Of a stretch of DNA of 64,000 nucleotides, positions 35,963 through 46,600 are shown piece after piece. Made by a program: the position numbers and the translations under genes. This DNA comes from an uncultured Muribaculaceae bacterium (GTDB taxonomy: Bacteria; Bacteroidota; Bacteroidia; Bacteroidales; Muribaculaceae). Every line of letters begins with the position of its first letter. The stretch's first letter is position 1. Under the pieces are notes generated by a model. It made no database searches. It was not told where the DNA came from and worked only from the letters and a program-made list of their open reading frames with translations. The stretch spans positions 1 through 64,000 of the forward strand of contig CABUTS010000005.1 of NCBI GenBank assembly GCA_902494515.1. Reading direction: 5' to 3'.

Positions 35963-37318
35963 ATGTTCAAATATATAACCCTTGTCTTTGCTTTTCTTTC
36001 CGGAGCGGCGCTGTCGGCTCCGGCTCAGTCGCTGTTCGATGAAATCATCGTGGAAGGGGAGGAGGTTAAGGTTCCCACCGACATAGAGGATGGTCTGGTG
36101 ATTCTGCCGGGTATGACCCTCCCGACCGACACCACCATCAACGTAGCTGATCGACTCTACAGCTCCGTTTTCTATATGCCTCTGGTGTTCGACTCCTATG
36201 ATATTTTCCTGCACGACAAGGCCGGGGATCCGCTTCACGAACCCTTCCCCGAGGATGGCACTCCGACTGCTTTCTTCGACCGTCTGGTGAAGACCAACTA
36301 CCGCCAGCGCTACTTCATGCAGCAGTTCATGATCGACAATCCCGATCTGGTATTCTACAATATGCAGACCATGCCGCGTCCGCCGAAGAAATATGTATAT
36401 AATATCGACCCGCAGACGGCGCGCCTGGAGGTTACGGAATTCGACAACCTCCCCGTCGACCAGGTGAAAACCTTAGTTCCGGAGGCCGACAAGCTCAAGC
36501 CGCTGAACTGGATCAACACCTTCGACGGCTCGCTGCAGTTCTCTCAGGCTTACATCTCGCCGAACTGGTATCAGGGTGGTAAGTCGAACCTCAACATGAT
36601 TGTCGACGCCCGCTATAATGTCAAGCTCAATCCGAAGGTCTACAGCAAGGTGATCTTCGAAACCAATGTGTCATATAAACTCGGTGTTAACAACGCCCCG
36701 GACGACACCGTCCACAAATACAACATCTCGGAAGACCTCTTTCAGATAAACTCCAAATTCGGTTACAAGGCAGCAAGCCGATGGTACTACTCCATCAACC
36801 TCATGTTCAAGACCCAGCTGCTGAACAACTACCGTCCCAACTCCGATCAGCTTCAGGCCGCTTTCCTCTCGCCGGGCGAACTCAACCTCGGTATCGGTAT
36901 GACCTACGCCTACCAGAACAAGCGCAACACCGTAGCGTTCAACGCCTCGCTGGCGCCTTTCTCTTACAATATCAAGATGTGTACTAACCCCCATCTTAAC
37001 CCGAAGAACTTCGGTATCGACGAGGGGCACACCTCCAAGAGCCAGTTCGGTTCCTCGGTGGAAATGACCTTCCGCTGGAACCTGACCTACAACATCACCT
37101 ACAACTCCCGTCTGTTCGCCTTCACAAACTATGATTACCTGCAGTCCGACTGGGAGCACACCTTAGACTTCTCGATCAACCGTTTCATGTCGGCGCGCAT
37201 TTACGGCCATCTCCGCTGGGACACCCAGGCTCCCAAACGCGAGGACACCACCTGGCACAAGCTGATGTTCAAGGAGGTTCTCTCCATCGGCTTCTCCTAC
37301 CACTTCAAAGGTGTGTGA
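35963..37318 (+). CDS. DUF3078-like outer-membrane protein
   Basis: A 451-residue exported protein, probably an outer-membrane barrel of unknown function. From the ATG at 35963 the signal peptide is MFKYITLVFAFLSGAALSAPAQS. After a 170-residue N-terminal region the family-like block ISPNWYQGGKSNLNMIVDARY begins near residue 195, followed by alternating strands with many Tyr, Asn and Phe (KYNISEDLFQINSKFGY, RWYYSINLMFKTQLLNNY). The end, SIGFSYHFKGV, fits a barrel. The DUF3078 assignment is by recall of the W-x-x-GG pattern. It is followed by an independently promoted glycosidase-like gene. Confidence 0.75.
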   Translation: MFKYITLVFAFLSGAALSAPAQSLFDEIIVEGEEVKVPTDIEDGLVILPGMTLPTDTTINVADRLYSSVFYMPLVFDSYDIFLHDKAGDPLHEPFPEDGTPTAFFDRLVKTNYRQRYFMQQFMIDNPDLVFYNMQTMPRPPKKYVYNIDPQTARLEVTEFDNLPVDQVKTLVPEADKLKPLNWINTFDGSLQFSQAYISPNWYQGGKSNLNMIVDARYNVKLNPKVYSKVIFETNVSYKLGVNNAPDDTVHKYNISEDLFQINSKFGYKAASRWYYSINLMFKTQLLNNYRPNSDQLQAAFLSPGELNLGIGMTYAYQNKRNTVAFNASLAPFSYNIKMCTNPHLNPKNFGIDEGHTSKSQFGSSVEMTFRWNLTYNITYNSRLFAFTNYDYLQSDWEHTLDFSINRFMSARIYGHLRWDTQAPKREDTTWHKLMFKEVLSIGFSYHFKGV

Positions 37319-37377
37319 TATGAAGATTAAAGAAAAAAAAATTAATATCAAATGATATAAATTAGGGGGAAAAGTGT

Positions 37378-37385
37378 TAAATTTG
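37378..37385 (+). promoter_or_regulatory. Candidate -7 element of the glycosidase-like gene
   Basis: TAAATTTG matches the -7 consensus and lies 35 nt before the ATG at 37421. No good -33 element is at the standard distance. Confidence 0.5.
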
Positions 37386-37420
37386 TAGGCTTTAAACTTT
37401 TGACACATACATAACTCCAA

Positions 37421-39823
37421 ATGCTGCCTACTATGATTAATAGCAATAGAGCTGTCGGCAAGAAAAGTGATATATTCAGGTTTATCCTGGCAGGCGCAAT
37501 GTTTGCGACGGGACTTGCATATTCGCAGCAGGTTCAGGCCAAGGATAAAGAGAAGGATACAGAGCCCGTGGTCGTGCAGGACGATTACATGAAAGGGCTG
37601 ATTCTGGAGACCCCGGCTTACCGCTGGGTGTCAGATACCATATTTCAGGGGCCGTTCAAGGCTTACGCCCCTTCGGACACCGCAATAATATCGGACTATA
37701 GCGCTCGCCCGGGTTATTTCATGCCTGTCGACAAGGTGTGGCGCAAGAAGAACGACCTGTCGGCTTACCCCAGCCTGTCCTCATCCAACACCCTCTACAA
37801 CGCCATTTTCACCATGGGTCTCGACGAGATGGTCAACGCCGTGGAGCCTGATTCCACGCTCCGGACCGGTAAGGAATGGCCCGGTGTGTGGACCCGTGAT
37901 GTTTCATATTCGATCATACTGTCGATGGCCGCTCTGCAGCCCGAAGTGAGCCGTATATCGCTGGAACACAAGATTTCTCCCGAGGGTACAATCATCCAGG
38001 ACACCGGTTCGGGCGGCGCATGGCCCGTAAGTTCCGACCGTCAGATCTGGACCGTAGCTGCTTTTGAGGTTTACAAGGCCACGGGCGACAAGCAGTGGCT
38101 CCACCGCATATATCCCGTAATCAAGAAGTCCCTCGAAACCGACTACGAGACAATCTACGACAAGCAGACCGGTCTGGTTCACGGCGAGACCTCCTTCATC
38201 GACTGGCGTGAGCAGAGCTATCCACGCTGGATGCAGACCGTAGATATCTATCAGAGCGAAGCCTTCGGCACTAACGTTGTCCATGCCCAGGCATGGCGTA
38301 CCCTCGGTCAGATCTCCTCGCTGTTGGGGTATACGGCTGAGGCCCGCGAATACAACAAGCGCGCCGATGATATGGTCAAGGCTATCAACGATGCATTCTG
38401 GATGGGGGACAAGGATCTCTACGGAATGTATCTCTATGGCCGGGATTATATGATACTGAATCCGCGCAGCGAGACACTCGGCGAGTCGCTGGCGATTCTC
38501 TACGATGTTGCCGGTCCGTCGCGCGCAAAGCTGATTTCAGAGAAAAATCCCGTTACACCTTATGGCCCGGGCATTTTCTTCCCGCAGATTGCCGATATGC
38601 CTTCTTACCATAACAACGCCCTGTGGCCCTTCGTGGCCTCGTACTGGACGCTGGCTAACGCCAAGGCCGGGAACTCCCGCGGCGCTCTCTTAGGGCTCGG
38701 GTCGGTGTTCCGTCCGGCAGCCCTTTTCGCCACCAACAAGGAGAATTTCAACCTCGACAACGGCGATATCTACACCGAGCTGAATTCCTCGAATATGCTC
38801 TGGTCCCTCTCGGGCAATATAGCGCTGACCCTGAAGATGATATTCGGTATCACTTACGAGACCGACGGCATATCCTTCAAACCGTTTATCCCCCGCGAGC
38901 TCGAGGATGTGCGCTCGCTCACCGGGCTGCATTACCGCAACATGGTGCTTGACATCACCATCAGCGGCTACGGCAACCGTATCAGCAAGTTATACCTCAA
39001 CGGCAAGGAGCATGCACCCTTCATTCCCGCCGATCTGCGTGGCCGTCAGACCGTAAAGATAGTAATGGACAACAACAATCTGCCCCCGATGCGTGTCAAC
39101 GAGACTGCCAACGTTAAGGCTCCGCTGACACCCATAGCATGGTTTGAGAACGATCCCGACCTCACCCACGAAGGTGCGCCCGTAATGAACCTGCTCCGCT
39201 GGCAGCCGATCGAATACATCAGCTACTACATCGTGCTGCGCGACGGCAAGATGATTGCCCAGACCAACGAAACCTCCTGGAATGTTTCCGTCCCCGGTGA
39301 CTATCAGGTGATTGGCGTAGATTCCAACGGTGTGCAGTCCTTCGCTTCGGAGCCGCGCAACAACCTGAAAGTCATAAATGTGGAGATGCCCGTGGAAACC
39401 AACAAAATCACATCTCCCGAAGCCCGGAACACCACCGGTGCTCCGTTGTTGGGCTACCGCGGAGCCGGTTTCGCTGAGGTTGACCACAACAGCGGACCGA
39501 TTTATATAGGCTTCGACGTCAAGGAGGGTGGCAACTACGCCTTCGACTTCCGCTACGCCAACGGCAACGGGCCTGTGAACACCGAAAACAAATGCGCGGT
39601 CCGCACTGTATTCGTCGATAACGAAGAGGTCGGCACCATTGTAATGCCGCAGCGCGGCGTCGGAAACTGGAACGACTGGGGCACCACCAACACCCTCCGT
39701 GTTCGCCTCACCCCCGGCCACCATGTCATCACCGTCCGCTACCTCCCCAAGAACGAGAACATGAACTTCTCCACCAACCACGCCCTTCTGGACCGCCTCA
39801 CCCTCCGCCGCCTCCCCCGCTAA
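37421..39823 (+). CDS. Secreted six-hairpin (alpha/alpha-6 barrel) glycosidase-like protein
   Basis: An 800-residue exported protein, probably a carbohydrate-active enzyme of unknown specificity. The signal peptide ends near AKDKE (residue about 43). Residues about 90-500 have the repeated helix pattern and motifs of (alpha/alpha)6-barrel hydrolases (GKEWPGVWTRDVSYSI with an acidic pair near 150, FIDWREQSYPRW near 257, LYGRDYMILNPRSETLGESLAILYDV, and YHNNALWPFVASYWTLANAKAG near 390). The last 300 residues are beta-rich: a glycosidase C-terminal sheet, then a domain with GNWNDWGTTNTLRVRL that looks like a carbohydrate-binding module. I cannot assign a GH family with confidence. ATG 37433 (MINSNRAVG) is an alternative start. 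Confidence 0.75.
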   Translation: MLPTMINSNRAVGKKSDIFRFILAGAMFATGLAYSQQVQAKDKEKDTEPVVVQDDYMKGLILETPAYRWVSDTIFQGPFKAYAPSDTAIISDYSARPGYFMPVDKVWRKKNDLSAYPSLSSSNTLYNAIFTMGLDEMVNAVEPDSTLRTGKEWPGVWTRDVSYSIILSMAALQPEVSRISLEHKISPEGTIIQDTGSGGAWPVSSDRQIWTVAAFEVYKATGDKQWLHRIYPVIKKSLETDYETIYDKQTGLVHGETSFIDWREQSYPRWMQTVDIYQSEAFGTNVVHAQAWRTLGQISSLLGYTAEAREYNKRADDMVKAINDAFWMGDKDLYGMYLYGRDYMILNPRSETLGESLAILYDVAGPSRAKLISEKNPVTPYGPGIFFPQIADMPSYHNNALWPFVASYWTLANAKAGNSRGALLGLGSVFRPAALFATNKENFNLDNGDIYTELNSSNMLWSLSGNIALTLKMIFGITYETDGISFKPFIPRELEDVRSLTGLHYRNMVLDITISGYGNRISKLYLNGKEHAPFIPADLRGRQTVKIVMDNNNLPPMRVNETANVKAPLTPIAWFENDPDLTHEGAPVMNLLRWQPIEYISYYIVLRDGKMIAQTNETSWNVSVPGDYQVIGVDSNGVQSFASEPRNNLKVINVEMPVETNKITSPEARNTTGAPLLGYRGAGFAEVDHNSGPIYIGFDVKEGGNYAFDFRYANGNGPVNTENKCAVRTVFVDNEEVGTIVMPQRGVGNWNDWGTTNTLRVRLTPGHHVITVRYLPKNENMNFSTNHALLDRLTLRRLPR

Positions 39824-39894
39824 CCGGGAAAATAACGTATAGCATCGCACCGAATAATAAAGTAGGGCATCTTTTTACATTGGCCCTAAATAAA

Positions 39895-39926
39895 TTTGGC
39901 GAAATCAATTCAATTTACTAACTTTG
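39895..39926 (+). promoter_or_regulatory. Promoter of the DUF234 ATPase gene
   Basis: TTTG (39895-39898), a 20-nt spacer and TAACTTTG (39919-39926) form a perfect Bacteroidota promoter. The next bases begin a 36-nt palindrome. Confidence 0.8.
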
Positions 39927-39929
39927 CAA

Positions 39930-39965
39930 CGGTGGTAACAGTTACCGCGGTAACTGTTACCACCG
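39930..39965. promoter_or_regulatory. Perfect 36-nt palindrome at the transcription start
   Basis: Two exact 18-nt arms (39930-39947 and 39948-39965) with no spacer, containing two GGTAAC and two GTTACC half-sites. It starts 4 nt after the -7 element and ends 18 nt before the ATG at 39984, so it covers the +1 region: an operator, or a long hairpin at the mRNA 5' end. Confidence 0.85.
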
Positions 39966-39983
39966 TAACTAAAACTGAATGAC

Positions 39984-41315
39984 ATGAAGTTTTATAACCG
40001 CAAAGCAGAAATTGAGGAACTCAAAAGAATTCAGCATCAGGCTTTTACCGATGATTCCCGTATGACGGTAATTACCGGGCGACGACGCATAGGCAAAACT
40101 TCACTTGCCATGGAGGCGGTTAAAGGGGATTATCCTACGGTTTACTTTTTTGTGAGTCGCAAAAGCGAATCGACTCTTTGCGAAGAGTTTGGCAGACTGG
40201 TGACTTCGGAACTTGGCTGTTATGTAGCGCCGGAATTTAAAACTTTTCAGTCGTTGTTCGGTATGCTGATGGAGCAAGCCAAAACCCGCAAGTTCAATCT
40301 TATTATCGATGAATTTCAGGAGTTTCTGAATATTAATCCTTCGGTTTACAGCGATGTGCAGAATATATGGGACCAATACCGCAAGCGGACCAATGTAAAT
40401 CTCATATTGATGGGATCGGTATACTCGCTTATGCACAGAATTTTTGAGAGTTACAAGGAACCGCTGTTCGGCAGAGCCGACAATATAATCCGTCTGTCGG
40501 GTTTCGGAACAGTAACTCTTAAGGAGATAATGCGGGATTTTCGGCCTGATTACACGAATGATGAACTGCTTGCCTTCTATACCATTACAGGTGGTGTGCC
40601 GAAGTATATAGAACTTCTCTGTAAGAATACAGACCTGTCAATCAACGGGATGCTCAATTACATGGTACGCGACAATTCCCCTTTCATTGATGAAGGCAAG
40701 AATATTCTGATTGAGGAATTCGGCAAGGATTACGGTGTGTATTTTTCTATTCTGAGCTGTATAGCCTCCGGGGTGAATACTCAGGCAAAAATTGAGCAAT
40801 CGCTCAACAATGTGAGCGTCGGGGGACAGCTCCGGCGCCTGATTGATGATTATTCGCTGATCAAGCGTTGCAGACCTCTCATGGCTAAAGAGCGTTCGCA
40901 GAGCGTAAGATACGAAATCAACGACAACTTCCTGAAGTTCTGGTTCCGATACTTTGATAAGAACCAGTCAATTATTGAAATCAAGAATTTTGGCCTGCTG
41001 CGTGATATTATAGAACAGGACTATACCACCTACTCCGGCAAGATTCTGGAGAAATATTTTCGTCTGAAGATGATGGAAAGCTACGAATACTCGGCCATAG
41101 GTTCCTGGTGGGAGAGCAAGAAGGGTGCGGAAGCAAACGAAATAGGTATCGTAGGCATCAAAGCCGACGGAAAGCATGCCCTTGTAGCGGAAGTCAAGCG
41201 TCAGCGCCGCAACTACGACCATAAGGAATTCATGGCGAAAGTAGAGCGTATCAAATCCGTCATTCTGGGGCATTATGAAGTAGAACCCCGCCTCTTTACT
41301 TTGGAAGATATGTAA
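39984..41315 (+). CDS. ATPase_2 / DUF234-type ATP-binding protein
   Basis: A 443-residue member of a group common in Bacteroidota, archaea and clostridia, of unknown role. Walker A is GRRRIGKTSLA near residue 31-40, Walker B is LIIDEFQEF near 105-113, and a sensor-like LMGSVYSLM follows. Residues 210-310 look like a winged helix. The C-terminal region (about 340-443) is DUF234-like, a presumed PD-(D/E)xK nuclease fold: the usual EIDIV is EIGIV here, with the acidic residue replaced by Gly, but AEVKRQ is kept. The gene is visibly richer in A and T than its neighbours, which hints at transfer. It is monocistronic, with its own promoter and palindrome. Confidence 0.85.
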   Translation: MKFYNRKAEIEELKRIQHQAFTDDSRMTVITGRRRIGKTSLAMEAVKGDYPTVYFFVSRKSESTLCEEFGRLVTSELGCYVAPEFKTFQSLFGMLMEQAKTRKFNLIIDEFQEFLNINPSVYSDVQNIWDQYRKRTNVNLILMGSVYSLMHRIFESYKEPLFGRADNIIRLSGFGTVTLKEIMRDFRPDYTNDELLAFYTITGGVPKYIELLCKNTDLSINGMLNYMVRDNSPFIDEGKNILIEEFGKDYGVYFSILSCIASGVNTQAKIEQSLNNVSVGGQLRRLIDDYSLIKRCRPLMAKERSQSVRYEINDNFLKFWFRYFDKNQSIIEIKNFGLLRDIIEQDYTTYSGKILEKYFRLKMMESYEYSAIGSWWESKKGAEANEIGIVGIKADGKHALVAEVKRQRRNYDHKEFMAKVERIKSVILGHYEVEPRLFTLEDM

Positions 41316-41363
41316 GGAGATGCAACGATGACAACATCCGCTGCATCCATTACATCCGATGGA

Positions 41364-43694
41364 TCAGAAGGGGTAGCCGATGGCGAGGTGGAAGGCGAGG
41401 GAGTCCTTGAAGGAGGGGAGGTTGTAGTAGCCGGATTTGCCGGTGTCGTAGGGGGCATGGAGGCCGATGCCGAGGTCGGCGCGGAGCACCAGCATGGAGA
41501 TGTCGAGGCGCAGTCCGAAGCCGGTGCCGAGGGCTATGTCCTTGAAGAAGGTAGATGCCTGGAGCTCGCCGCCGGGACGCAGCGGGTCTTTCTTCAGCAG
41601 CCATACGTTACCGGAATCGAGAAACAGGGCGCCATGCACGGGGCCGACGATGGGGAAGCGGTATTCGACGTTGAATTCAAACTTGAAGGTACCGGTCTGA
41701 TCGAAGTATCCGTCGCGGATTGACTCCGGAGGACGGTAGGAACCGGGGCCGAGGGAGCGCACCGTCCAGGCGCGCACGGAGTTGGCGCCTCCGACGTAGA
41801 ACTGCTCGGCGTAGGGCACCTGCGAGGAGTTACCGTAGGCATGTGCCGCCCCGACAGCCACGCGGCTCACAATCCAGTTGTCGCCCCACAGACGGCGGTT
41901 GTAGACAAGCTGTGTCTCCCCCTTTACGAACTGTGAGAACGGTGTTCCGAACAGTTTCTTCTCGCCATGTTTGCCGCAGAGCTGGTATATGCTCCAGAAG
42001 AGGTTGCCGGCCTCCTCGGCGGTGAAGGTCCAGTTCAGCGAGTTGAAGGAGTCGAAAGCGCGGTCGTAGGTGTAGGTATAGGAGAATTTCGGGATGTACA
42101 TGCTCTCGAAACTCATGGCTATGGCGGGGTTCATCGAGATTATGGAGTCGAACTCGTGGGTGGTCTTCATCAGCTTCGTGTAGGTGAGCTTGAAGGGGGT
42201 CAGCGAGTGGGAGGAGTATCGCGAGGACTGCCAGTCGTAGCTCATGCCGAGATTGAACTGCGCCATCTTGAAGTAATGCGGACGGTTCAGCAGGTCGACC
42301 GAGAGGCTGAAACGGGTCCAGTTGAGGTTGCGGTTACGTCGCCGGATGAAGTCCGGGGCCAGCATCCGGGGGAAGGAGAGGGTGGTGTTTACGCCGAGCT
42401 CGTAGGAGTTGAACAGCGAGGAGGCGTGGCGCCCGGTCTGCCATTCATATGCCCCCTTGAGGGTGACGTTCCATTGCTCGCCGCCACCGAAAACATTGTG
42501 GTTGGTGAGACCTATCACGGCACCCGGGCCGAGGTAACTGTTTGATTTCGAGGAAGCATTGAGCTCCACGGAGAACTCCAGCGGCACATCGAAGGTGCAG
42601 CCGATCTCGACGTTCAGCGTCGGTTCCGCGGCCGTGGTGTCGGGGAACGCCTCGATGTTTATGGAGTTGAAAATGCCGAGGCGGGCCAGTCGGGTCTGCG
42701 TGGAATTCATCTGACGGACAGCGAAATAGCGCCCGGGACGCATGGTAACACATTCCGACATAAGGGCTGTGCGGAACCGCGAGGGTTTCATCAGTATCAG
42801 GTCACCCTTGGTGGTCGGAATGGTGTCGGGAGTGCCTCCCCCCTGGTTCCGGAACACGAACATTGTGATTTTCCCCGTTTTGTAGCGCTGCAGCAGCGAC
42901 GGGGGCACGTTCGAGGCCATCATCAGCCGCAGGGCAATATGCATCGGTTTCTGAATCGAATCAGCGAGATACTCGATGAATTCCGGACGGAAGTAGTAGT
43001 AGCCCCGGTTGCGCAGCTCATTGGCGATGCGGGTGCGGGTCACCGACAGGGAGTCCACGCAGTAGCGCGAGCCAACCTGCAGGTAGCTGTCCTGAGTGGC
43101 GATGGAGTCGACAAGATGGTAGAGTGTGCAGGTGTCGGGGAGCATCTCGATCGCCGAGAGGTTGTAGGCCGGTCCGGTCGTGATGTCGTAGCGCACTTTG
43201 GCTTTCTTGGGATTCTTGGCTGTAAGGAGCTCGTAGGATGCCGAGCCGCGGAAGTAGCCGTTGTTGTCGAGAATCTGGTCGAGCATCTTCACGCGGGCCT
43301 CCGGACGGACGTCGCTGATGAGCACAGGCTCGGTTACGAGCTTGTCGTAAAGCCAGTGTTTCAGCCCCTTGCTGGGGTCGTCCCAGTGGTTGTAGACCCA
43401 TAGCCCGAGGGGGAAGGGTATACGCATAGAGGGGGAGCCGAACAGGGCGTTGTTCGGCGCAACCTTTATGGCGTCGTAAAGCTCGCTGTTGACCTCTTCA
43501 GGGAGCTTGGTGTCAGGTTCGGGGGTGACGTTGAAGGATTTGACGCCGGTGTAGAGCTGCTCCCCCTCGGGTATGCGGGAGGTCGTGGAGCAGCCTGCCA
43601 GCAGCAGCACTGTCAGCAGCGGCGCGAGAACGCCGCGGATGCCCCAGCTCAGGGAGCGGGCGGCGGAGGTAATATGTCGCGGCATTGTCTTCAT
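41364..43694 (-). CDS. tamL: TamL-type BamA/TamA-family outer-membrane lipoprotein
   Basis: TamA-type proteins work with TamB in outer-membrane assembly and lipid or protein transport. This 776-residue protein has a lipoprotein signal with lipobox LLAGCSTTS (Cys near residue 35), the Bacteroidota TamL variant. POTRA-like domains follow (about 45-350), then a 16-strand-type barrel from about 400, with YVGGANSVRAWTVRSLGPGS near 640-660 (the conserved barrel-lid motif VRGxxxxxxGPGS) and a C-terminal AIGYPF ending in Phe. It overlaps tamB by 4 nt (ATGA), a strong sign of translational coupling. Confidence 0.9.
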   Translation of the reverse strand: MKTMPRHITSAARSLSWGIRGVLAPLLTVLLLAGCSTTSRIPEGEQLYTGVKSFNVTPEPDTKLPEEVNSELYDAIKVAPNNALFGSPSMRIPFPLGLWVYNHWDDPSKGLKHWLYDKLVTEPVLISDVRPEARVKMLDQILDNNGYFRGSASYELLTAKNPKKAKVRYDITTGPAYNLSAIEMLPDTCTLYHLVDSIATQDSYLQVGSRYCVDSLSVTRTRIANELRNRGYYYFRPEFIEYLADSIQKPMHIALRLMMASNVPPSLLQRYKTGKITMFVFRNQGGGTPDTIPTTKGDLILMKPSRFRTALMSECVTMRPGRYFAVRQMNSTQTRLARLGIFNSINIEAFPDTTAAEPTLNVEIGCTFDVPLEFSVELNASSKSNSYLGPGAVIGLTNHNVFGGGEQWNVTLKGAYEWQTGRHASSLFNSYELGVNTTLSFPRMLAPDFIRRRNRNLNWTRFSLSVDLLNRPHYFKMAQFNLGMSYDWQSSRYSSHSLTPFKLTYTKLMKTTHEFDSIISMNPAIAMSFESMYIPKFSYTYTYDRAFDSFNSLNWTFTAEEAGNLFWSIYQLCGKHGEKKLFGTPFSQFVKGETQLVYNRRLWGDNWIVSRVAVGAAHAYGNSSQVPYAEQFYVGGANSVRAWTVRSLGPGSYRPPESIRDGYFDQTGTFKFEFNVEYRFPIVGPVHGALFLDSGNVWLLKKDPLRPGGELQASTFFKDIALGTGFGLRLDISMLVLRADLGIGLHAPYDTGKSGYYNLPSFKDSLAFHLAIGYPF

Positions 43695-46600
43695 TCTTCA
43701 TCAGGTTTGGTTGCATCGGAGGAGTCCGGGGCGGTTGTGCCGGAGTCCTGGTCGTCGGAGTCGTTGTCGGAGTCCGGGGTGTCGGGGTTGTCGCTGGAGT
43801 CCGGCTCATCGGGAATCACTGCGGTGTCGGGTTCGGGAATCGGTTCTTTGCGCCACGGGAGCCAGTTGAAGAGGTCGTGAATCGTGCGGAGCTTGCGTTT
43901 CCATACGAAACCTACGCCCGTCTGGGTGATTTCTCCCTCGAGAATCGACTCGTAGCCGGTATGGCGGAACAAGCGTATATACTTGGTTCCCTGCCTGTTG
44001 AGCATATATTCAAACGATATGTCGGAAATCAGGTTCTGCGAGAAATTCTCGTCGGCATTGGCGTCGGTGGTATAGTTGCCGCCGACAACGATTTTGAAGC
44101 GGTCGTCGAACAGCGACTTCGATACCTGGTAGCTGTAGTTCATCGCGGTGGAGTTTACGCCGTCGCGGTTGCGCTCGAGCTGGTCGATGCCGAAGGAGAT
44201 GTCGACACCCTTGATTGCCGAGGAGGCGAGGTTGTTGAGCTGCCCTTCGAGGAAGGTGTAGAGCGGATTGCCCATCTGCGAAGCCTTCGTGCCGGGGCCG
44301 GTGTAGGTGCCGTAGAGGAGCAGGTTCATAGCCTGGTTGGCCTTCTGGTCGGGGCTCATCGACTGGATTTCGTTCTCGATGGTGAGGTCATTGTCGGTGG
44401 AGAGGGAGAACACCACGTTCATGTTCTCAAGGGTTCCGCCGACTGCGAGGTTGACGTCGAAGTTCACGATCTTGGAATTGCCGTCGTTGTTAACAGTGGC
44501 TTTCACCTCGTCGTAAGCCTTGATGTTCAGCACGGGGTTCAGCATCTGGCCGTTGAACACAACATAGGAATTCTCCTGGAAATGGAACAGCTTCTCGGAG
44601 AGTACCGGCGGCATGGAGTATCGCACGAAGCCGTCGTTGATGTTTATGCGGCCGGTGCAGCGCTCGTCGCCAAGATAGTCGAGGGAGTAGTTGACGCGGC
44701 CCGACGGCTGCACCTGGGCGCGGTTCTTCCCGTCAGCCGAGAGGTCCACGGCTATGGTAGAGCCTTCGGAAATCTCCAGAGAGGCGTTGATGTTGGTGAG
44801 CATCCCGGTAGGGATGATGGAGTCGGCCTGCGCCACGGCGGCGGTGTCGGCGAAGTTCACGAACTTCACCATGTCGTCGCGCGAGCGGTTCTGGATGGCT
44901 GATTGCACATCGGGGATGATGTAAGTGCAGTTAGTGCCGGGGAGAACCTTCAGGCTGGCGTCGATGTCGAGGAAGGAGGTGGTCCCCTTTACCTTGGCGT
45001 CAAGGTTGATGTAAGCCTTGCCGTAGGCGTCCTGCCCGCGCTTGCGCTTGGAGCCTATGATTTGGGTGTTTTTGGCTGTCAGGCCGAGGTCGAGTTTCAT
45101 CAGCGAGAACGACGAAATGTCGACGGTGCCGTCGAGAATCAGCGGATTCTCGTTGGCGGCCTTTATTGCGAATTTGTTGAAGCTCACCAGGGAGTTCTCC
45201 ACAGGAATCTTCTCGTCGGAGAACACGAAGCTGGTGCCGAGCATCGCGGCGTCTACCGCCGTCGAGTCGAACTGTACCCATCCGTTGTAGACCGGCTGTG
45301 AGAGGTCGCCGGTGATGTCCATCTCGCCGTTGAGCATGCCGTGGAGTTTGGCTGTTCCGCGGGGGAGGAACGGGTTAGCCACGGACAGAGGGAAATGTAT
45401 CATCCTGAAATCCAGCATGAAGGGATTCGCGGCGGTGGAGTCGTTGAGGTTACCCGAGGCGGTGATGGTGCGGACGCCGTCGACCAGCAGGGTGGTGTTG
45501 GCGCGGATGGTGCCGGCTGCATTGGTGCGGAGGGCCAGCTCGAGGTCGAAGTCGGCCACCTTGTCGTTGCCGTAGTAGAAGTTTTTCAGCCCTACGGTGC
45601 CGTCGCCGTCGAGCGACTTTTCGCCGAGCGTTATGGACATGTCGGCCGAGAGGTCGCCCTTCATCGGGGGAGCGAAGGGATTGATGGCCAGCCAGTCCTG
45701 GAGCTTGATGTCGTTGAGCTGCAGGCGGATGGCCTCCTGGGCGGAATCGCTGTCGTTGTGCTGGGTGAACAGTTTCAGCGAGGAGGCGGAGTTGTGGAGG
45801 TCGATATTGGCGTCGAAGTGGCTGGTTCTCAGGTTGTAGGATACGAAGTTGTCGCGGTTTATCTCCCAGCTCTTGTAGCCGATTACGGGGTGGTAGGGTA
45901 CGAAGCGGAGGGTCAGCACACCGGGGTAGGGGGAGGTGACGACCGAACCGAACGAGAAACCTGTCTCCTCCTGGATGTTCTGCTGGTTGAAGAGGAGCGC
46001 GAACTTTTCGGAACCGATGTAGCCGCGGGCCGAGATGTGGGCGAACTGGTCGAAGGTGCCGGGGGCGTTCTCGATTGAAAGCTTGTAGATCAGTGTGGAG
46101 TCAACCTGCTGGAGATTGAGGGCGATGGTGTCGAGGCGCGTTTTCCCGGTGACGAAACCGAGCAAGCGGGCGTCGCCGGAAATCAGCGAGTCGTTGCGCA
46201 GAGCCACCGCAAGAGTGTCGAACTTCATACCGGAGCCGGCGATGAAATTGGTCAGGATATTGTTGTTTCCGGCGTCGAGGTCGAAGCTGAAGGGGGGGAG
46301 GGCGCGCTGCAGGGCAGGGATGTCGAGGTTCCGGCGCTTCAGAATCGTGTCGGTGACGGCCATGGTGTTGGTCAGGGCAGCCATAAGGCTGTCGAGACCG
46401 TCGGAGGAGCTGATGCTTGCCCGCAGGTCGTGGTTGTCGAGACTGAGCGACACGGTGTCGGCGTTGGCCAGAGCCCTGAAAAGCAGGTCGGTGGTGCTGA
46501 TTTCAGTCTCCTGCATCTTCCAGTAGAGCGATTTCACGTCGAGGTCGGCGTCGACCGAGAGGGGAGTGGTCTTCTTCACACGGCGGCGTCCTTCGCGCAC

